From positions 19,452-83,451 of the forward strand of contig JAAEZT010000001.1 in NCBI GenBank assembly GCA_018222765.1: DNA of 64,000 bases, given 5' to 3'. Position 1 is the stretch's first letter. Every line of letters begins with the position of its first letter. A program made the translations under genes and the position numbers. Under the pieces are notes generated by a model. That model saw nothing but the letters and a program-made list of their open reading frames with translations. It was not told the DNA's origin and searched no databases. Origin of the DNA: a bacterium. Its GTDB lineage: Bacteria; Verrucomicrobiota; Verrucomicrobiia; Verrucomicrobiales; Akkermansiaceae. Below are positions 59,705 to 64,000 of this stretch, one piece after another.

Positions 59705-61681
59705 ATGAAATATCTTATCTATCCGAACCTCATTCTCAGTCTTGGTCTCGGCGCCAAGGCCGACCTTTTCCCCAACGGGGATTTTGCCACTGGAAATGAC
59801 GGAACTTGGGAAGAAGCCTCAGGCGCAGGAACTTACGTCTACGACTACCCCGCCACCGGCGGAAACAACGATCAATACGGCGTCATCGACCACACCGCCA
59901 ATGACGGAGGATATGGAATCTGGGTGGCAAACGGCGGAGGCATTCTCACTTTGGCTTCTCTCGGACTCACCGCAGGAGAGTCTTACAACTTCACCCAAGA
60001 CATGATTCTGCTCGGTGGCGCCAATATTGGCGGCTTCAAGTTGGACTTCTTTAATGGACCCGACGGAGCAGGCTCAACCGGAGACATTCGTATCGACAAA
60101 ATCGGTGATGGTTCGACTTGGGAAACCTACACCTACGCCATCACCATTCCCAGCGGAGTGGACGGCATCAAGGCGGTTCCTCTTTGGGGGGTCGGTTCGG
60201 TTGTGGGCTACGACAATATCGGATTTGATCCAAACCCAATCGTCACCCTCCCCATCCCTAACAGCGACTTCGAGAGCGGATCAATAAGTTGGCTCGAACT
60301 CAAGGGGGGCGCAGCCACTTTTAGCTATCCTTCAATCGAAGGAAATCCCGACGGATACGGCCTTATTGAAAATGACACCAACTGGGCCATCTGGGTCGCC
60401 AATGGAGGCTCTCCCATCACCCTCGATGCCTTGGGCATCAATTCAGGCGACATCGTGACCTTCCAACAGGACATGAGAATTTTCTCAGGCGCCGATATCG
60501 GCACTCTTAAAATCGAGTTCCTCAACGGAGACACGTTCCTCAGTGACTCCGGCGAAGACCGCCCCGACATCATTGGTGATGGATCGTCCTGGGAAACCTA
60601 TTCCTTCCCGGTTACAATTCCTGACGATGCAGATCGCGTCAAAATCGTTCCTGTTGCCGGAGCCAACTCCTCGGTTGGTTTTGACAACATCACCTTCACC
60701 ACCAGCCCCCCTCCCCCGGCACCCGGTGAGTTGACCAGCCCTGAAATTGTCAATGGAACCATCGTCGAGTGGATCGCCAACGATGACCAAAAAATCCATC
60801 AACCCCAATTTTCCCGGGATGAAGTGACCTGGACCAACTTCGGAACACCCATCGTAGGTGACTCCGTGCAGGAAGCCTTCGACCCGAATGGCGCGCCATT
60901 CTATCGCGTCGTCGTTTCCGAACCCGTCGCCGGCGAAGCTCTGATTAACGGAGATTTGGAATTGAGCAACTTCGGCGATCCCGCCTGTGCAGACTCCTGG
61001 AACTGCGTCGGAAGTCAGGCAGCGACCTTGATCACCACCGATTCATTTGGAGGTTCAAACTCACTCCGTCTTGCGGTGCAAAACGATGGCGGCGGCGCTC
61101 CTCAAACTTCTGAGATTCAACAAAACATCATTGACGTCGGAGGATCCATCACTCCCGGAGAAACCTACAACTTCTCCTTCAGAGCAAAGCAGATTTCCAG
61201 CGGCGTCAGCTACGTGCAAAACTTCCGTGTCCAGTGGTTGGCTGCTGGAGGAGCAGAAGTTCCCGGCGCTGCTCCCTTTGTCCCCTTCTCTGGTGGCGAT
61301 GGCACTTGGGACGAGATTACCCAGCTAAATCTCGTTGCCCCGCCAACCGCGGAAACTGCCTTGATTCAGATCTTCGGAGCAACCGGCGCTATCGCCGGAG
61401 AAGAAGCCAAAGGCGAAGTCTTGATCGATGAGCTCACACTCGCTCCGGCATCAACCACTCCCGACACCTTCCTCACCACCACCCAGGCCCCTGGCATCGG
61501 TATTCAATTCCCGACCAAGGCTGGAGTGAATTATCGTGTGGAAGAATCCGAAGATCTGGAGGAATTCTTCCCTCTCGGAGCTCCTTTGGTCGGAAACGGT
61601 GAAAATGCCGCTATCGGTGAGGATGACATTCAGGCATCCAAGTATTACCGCGTCATCGAAAACGCCATCATTCCAGAGTAA
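59705..61681 (+). CDS. Secreted multi-domain carbohydrate-binding (CBM4/9-like) protein without a recognised catalytic domain
   Basis: Signal peptide MKYLIYPNLILSLGLGAKA; two similar beta-sandwich repeats (FPNGDFATGNDGTWEE..IWVANGGGILTL..YDNIGF and IPNSDFESGSISWLEL..IWVANGGSPITL..FDNITF) and a third CBM4/9-like domain (INGDLELSNFGD..ADSWNC..FSFRAKQ). Confidence 0.8.
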   Translation: MKYLIYPNLILSLGLGAKADLFPNGDFATGNDGTWEEASGAGTYVYDYPATGGNNDQYGVIDHTANDGGYGIWVANGGGILTLASLGLTAGESYNFTQDMILLGGANIGGFKLDFFNGPDGAGSTGDIRIDKIGDGSTWETYTYAITIPSGVDGIKAVPLWGVGSVVGYDNIGFDPNPIVTLPIPNSDFESGSISWLELKGGAATFSYPSIEGNPDGYGLIENDTNWAIWVANGGSPITLDALGINSGDIVTFQQDMRIFSGADIGTLKIEFLNGDTFLSDSGEDRPDIIGDGSSWETYSFPVTIPDDADRVKIVPVAGANSSVGFDNITFTTSPPPPAPGELTSPEIVNGTIVEWIANDDQKIHQPQFSRDEVTWTNFGTPIVGDSVQEAFDPNGAPFYRVVVSEPVAGEALINGDLELSNFGDPACADSWNCVGSQAATLITTDSFGGSNSLRLAVQNDGGGAPQTSEIQQNIIDVGGSITPGETYNFSFRAKQISSGVSYVQNFRVQWLAAGGAEVPGAAPFVPFSGGDGTWDEITQLNLVAPPTAETALIQIFGATGAIAGEEAKGEVLIDELTLAPASTTPDTFLTTTQAPGIGIQFPTKAGVNYRVEESEDLEEFFPLGAPLVGNGENAAIGEDDIQASKYYRVIENAIIPE

Positions 61682-61799
61682 ATTTTGGACTCGTGCAATT
61701 TAATGTAACTTTTCCCTTTCTCCCCAGCGATAAATTGATAAAAGGAGAGCCACACACGCAGAAAAGCCCGTAACGGTTTTCGCACACAACAACATCCAC

Positions 61800-61829
61800 A
61801 ACGGCAATATCTTTCGAGATATTGCCGTT
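61800..61829. terminator. 13-bp perfect stem with TTCG tetraloop downstream of the CBM-like gene
   Basis: AACGGCAATATCT-TTCG-AGATATTGCCGTT; no adjacent T tract, so terminator function is uncertain. Confidence 0.5.
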
Positions 61830-61846
61830 GCTGGCTTCCAGGGCGG

Positions 61847-62578
61847 TCAGCGACGCACCCACTTCGTCACCATCGACACGGTCCACTGAAACTTCCGCGC
61901 CGTTTCACGAATCAGAAAAGGCTCGTCCACCTTTCCGGCCAACTCGAACTTCTCCCCCAACTCCTTCTCCAGCCACTCAGCTGTCGAACCCGAAGGCCAA
62001 TTCTCCCTTGAGGTAAATTCCTCCAGCCAAGTGCACGGCGTCGCAAGAATCAACTCCCCACCTGGCTTCACCAAAGCCGATAGCCGCGAGAGAAATCGCC
62101 GTGGCTCGGGAAGACGGCACACCAAGTTCGCCGCATGCACCCGATCAAAGTCACCAAGGTCCTCTCGCAGTCCCATGGCATCCCCGACTTCAAAACCCAC
62201 TTTTCCTGGCGACACCCCCTCCGGCATCTTCACCTCTAGCGAAGTCACTTCCCCCGCCTCTTCCAATCGCTCGTAGCGAACCCTCTCACCCTTCCGAACT
62301 TTCTCAGCCGCCGCAATAAACGCCTTGGAAAAATCGATCCCTATCACCTCATCCGCACTCCGCGACATCTCCAAAGTCGAGCGCCCCACCGCACAACCCA
62401 CATCCAGAGCCCGCTTCACCCGTCCTTCGGAAAAATGCCCCACAGTTCGCACCGGAAAATCCAGCGCTTCTGCCGGACCTCCGGGCCAAGACAGGATTTC
62501 CTCCGCGCTTCCAAAGTGAAAAAGAAGATACTCTCCGACATATCGCCCCGATTCATAAACCTCGCTCATTGCCAGCAC
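61847..62578 (-). CDS. SAM methyltransferase resembling the OvoA C-terminal (4-mercaptohistidine N1-methyltransferase) domain
   Basis: VYESGRYVGEYLLFHFGSAEEILSW; ALDFPVRTV; ALDVGCAVGRSTLEMSR; NLVCRLPEPRRFLSRL; TPCTWLEEFTSRENW; PFLIRETARKFQWTVSMVTKW. Confidence 0.8.
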   Translation of the reverse strand: MLAMSEVYESGRYVGEYLLFHFGSAEEILSWPGGPAEALDFPVRTVGHFSEGRVKRALDVGCAVGRSTLEMSRSADEVIGIDFSKAFIAAAEKVRKGERVRYERLEEAGEVTSLEVKMPEGVSPGKVGFEVGDAMGLREDLGDFDRVHAANLVCRLPEPRRFLSRLSALVKPGGELILATPCTWLEEFTSRENWPSGSTAEWLEKELGEKFELAGKVDEPFLIRETARKFQWTVSMVTKWVRR

Positions 62579-62972
62579 TCAACCGCATCTTCCTTCATTG
62601 TCGAGAATAAGCCTACATCTCGTTCAGCCTCCTTGATCATTCATCGTATCGAAGCCTCCCCCCTCACCTCCAAAATGTCACCAAGCCCGCCCAGAGGACC
62701 TCAAGGAGATGAAGACGGGCAAACAGCGCTACCTCGCCTATCACCGCGAAAAGGAACTCTGTGATGTTGGCAGAGCTGACGGGATCAAATTCCTCCCACA
62801 AGGTTTTGACCCCAATAGCCTTGCCGGAGGCTCCAGACCGTCCCCAACCGGTCTCCCTCCTCCCGTAAACCACGGCATCCTATCCTCATCCAGGGATTCG
62901 GAGTAACTATTTTCGCTTTCAGGCGACTTGGGGGTTTTCACACTCCCCATCCTGCGCTACCTCCGCTCCGCC

Positions 62973-64000
62973 ATGCTCAAAGCCGGAATCGTCGGAATGC
63001 CCAACGTGGGGAAATCCACCCTCTTCAACGCCCTCACCCGCACCCGTAACGCGGAGGCCGCCAACTACCCCTTTTGCACCATCGACCCCAATGTAGGCAT
63101 GGTCACCGTGCCGGACGAGCGACTCGACACCCTCTCGAAGATCTCGAATTCCACCAAGGTCATCCCCACCGCCATCGAGTTCGTCGATATCGCCGGTCTT
63201 GTCGAAGGAGCCTCCGAAGGCGCAGGCCTCGGCAACAAATTCCTCGCCACCATCCGTGAAGTCGATGCCATCGTGCAAGTCGTTCGTTGCTTTGAAAACG
63301 ACGACATCATTCACGAACTCGGATCCGTCGATCCCACCCGCGATATTGAGATCATCAACTCCGAACTCATCCTCGCAGACATCGCAGCCCTCGATAAGCG
63401 CCGCCAGTCACGCGAGAAAAAGGCCCGCAGCGGCGACAAGGAATCCAAGACCGAAGTCGCACTCATCGACAAGCTCCTTCCCCACCTCAACGAAGGAAAG
63501 CCCGCCCTTACTGCTGACCTCAACGAAGACGAAACCCTCCTCCTCAAGGAATTTTTCCTCCTCTCCTCAAAGCGCACCATCTTCGCCTGCAACGTCAACG
63601 AAAGCGAACTCGCCGGAGCTGTGGTAGATCCCGATTCCCATCCGCTCGTCTCCAAGGTGAAAGCCTACGCCGCTGAATCCCACGGCGCGGAGATCATCGT
63701 CATCTCAGCTCAGATCGAAGAAGAACTCGTAGAGCTCTCGCCCGAAGAAGCCACCGAGTTCCTGGGCGACATGGGCGTGAGCGATTCCGGCGTCTCCGAC
63801 CTCATCAAAGCTGTCTATCACCTCCTCGGACTGCGCACCTACATTACCACCGGTGAAATGGAAACCCGCGCCTGGACTATCACCGAGGGCGACAAAGCCC
63901 CCGCCGCCGCCGGCGTCATTCACGGCGACTTCGAACGCGGCTTCATCGCCGCCGAAGTCGTTTTCTACGACGACTTCGTCGAACTCGGCTCCAAAGCGGC
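62973..64000 (+). CDS. ychF: Redox-regulated ATPase YchF, 3' end truncated by the window
   Basis: [75 protein letters not shown]; absent from the ORF track because it runs off the end. Confidence 0.95.
   Translation, partial: MLKAGIVGMPNVGKSTLFNALTRTRNAEAANYPFCTIDPNVGMVTVPDERLDTLSKISNSTKVIPTAIEFVDIAGLVEGASEGAGLGNKFLATIREVDAIVQVVRCFENDDIIHELGSVDPTRDIEIINSELILADIAALDKRRQSREKKARSGDKESKTEVALIDKLLPHLNEGKPALTADLNEDETLLLKEFFLLSSKRTIFACNVNESELAGAVVDPDSHPLVSKVKAYAAESHGAEIIVISAQIEEELVELSPEEATEFLGDMGVSDSGVSDLIKAVYHLLGLRTYITTGEMETRAWTITEGDKAPAAAGVIHGDFERGFIAAEVVFYDDFVELGSKA

Noticed and set aside
62709-62906. 65-aa ORF upstream of ychF
   Set aside because: No family or coding bias support.
1-64000. CRISPR array, prophage or transposon
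   Set aside because: No regularly spaced direct repeats, cas genes, integrase, transposase or phage structural genes were seen.

Overview
Chromosomal window from what looks like a marine-type Verrucomicrobiota bacterium (inferred from gene content: DUF1501/PSD1/DUF1592/DUF1552 cytochrome clusters, many sulfatases, a PEP-CTERM protein). I support about 45 CDS; no tRNA, rRNA, CRISPR array, transposase or integrase was recognised. Blocks: (i) secreted c-type-cytochrome clusters and sulfatases (1-15305, 29525-43850, 44790-51006), interrupted by a minus-strand island (3005-7044); (ii) a housekeeping core (recA, ndk, an mnmM-like methyltransferase, three tandem OmpH/Skp paralogs around lpxD, panC, a GAPDH-arsJ arsenate-resistance pair, an rluA-like synthase, two hsp20 genes, a LOG-family gene, hpt); (iii) a probable beta-1,3-glucan (laminarin-type) locus at 51271-61681: GH81 endoglucanase, LacI regulator, GPH-type symporter, a large WNDANN-motif glycoside phosphorylase and a secreted non-catalytic CBM-like protein. 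The main candidate new system is block (iii). A 10-bp-period repeated motif (AATGCAAT-N2-AATGCAAT type) recurs in its two divergent promoter regions, which suggests a small regulon. Other leads: two candidate LexA operators at recA, a phased TG-N3-CA array upstream of hsp20, PSD1 paralogs with different modules inserted at the same place, and a G11 tract inside a methyltransferase gene. All calls come from reading the sequence; no database search was run.
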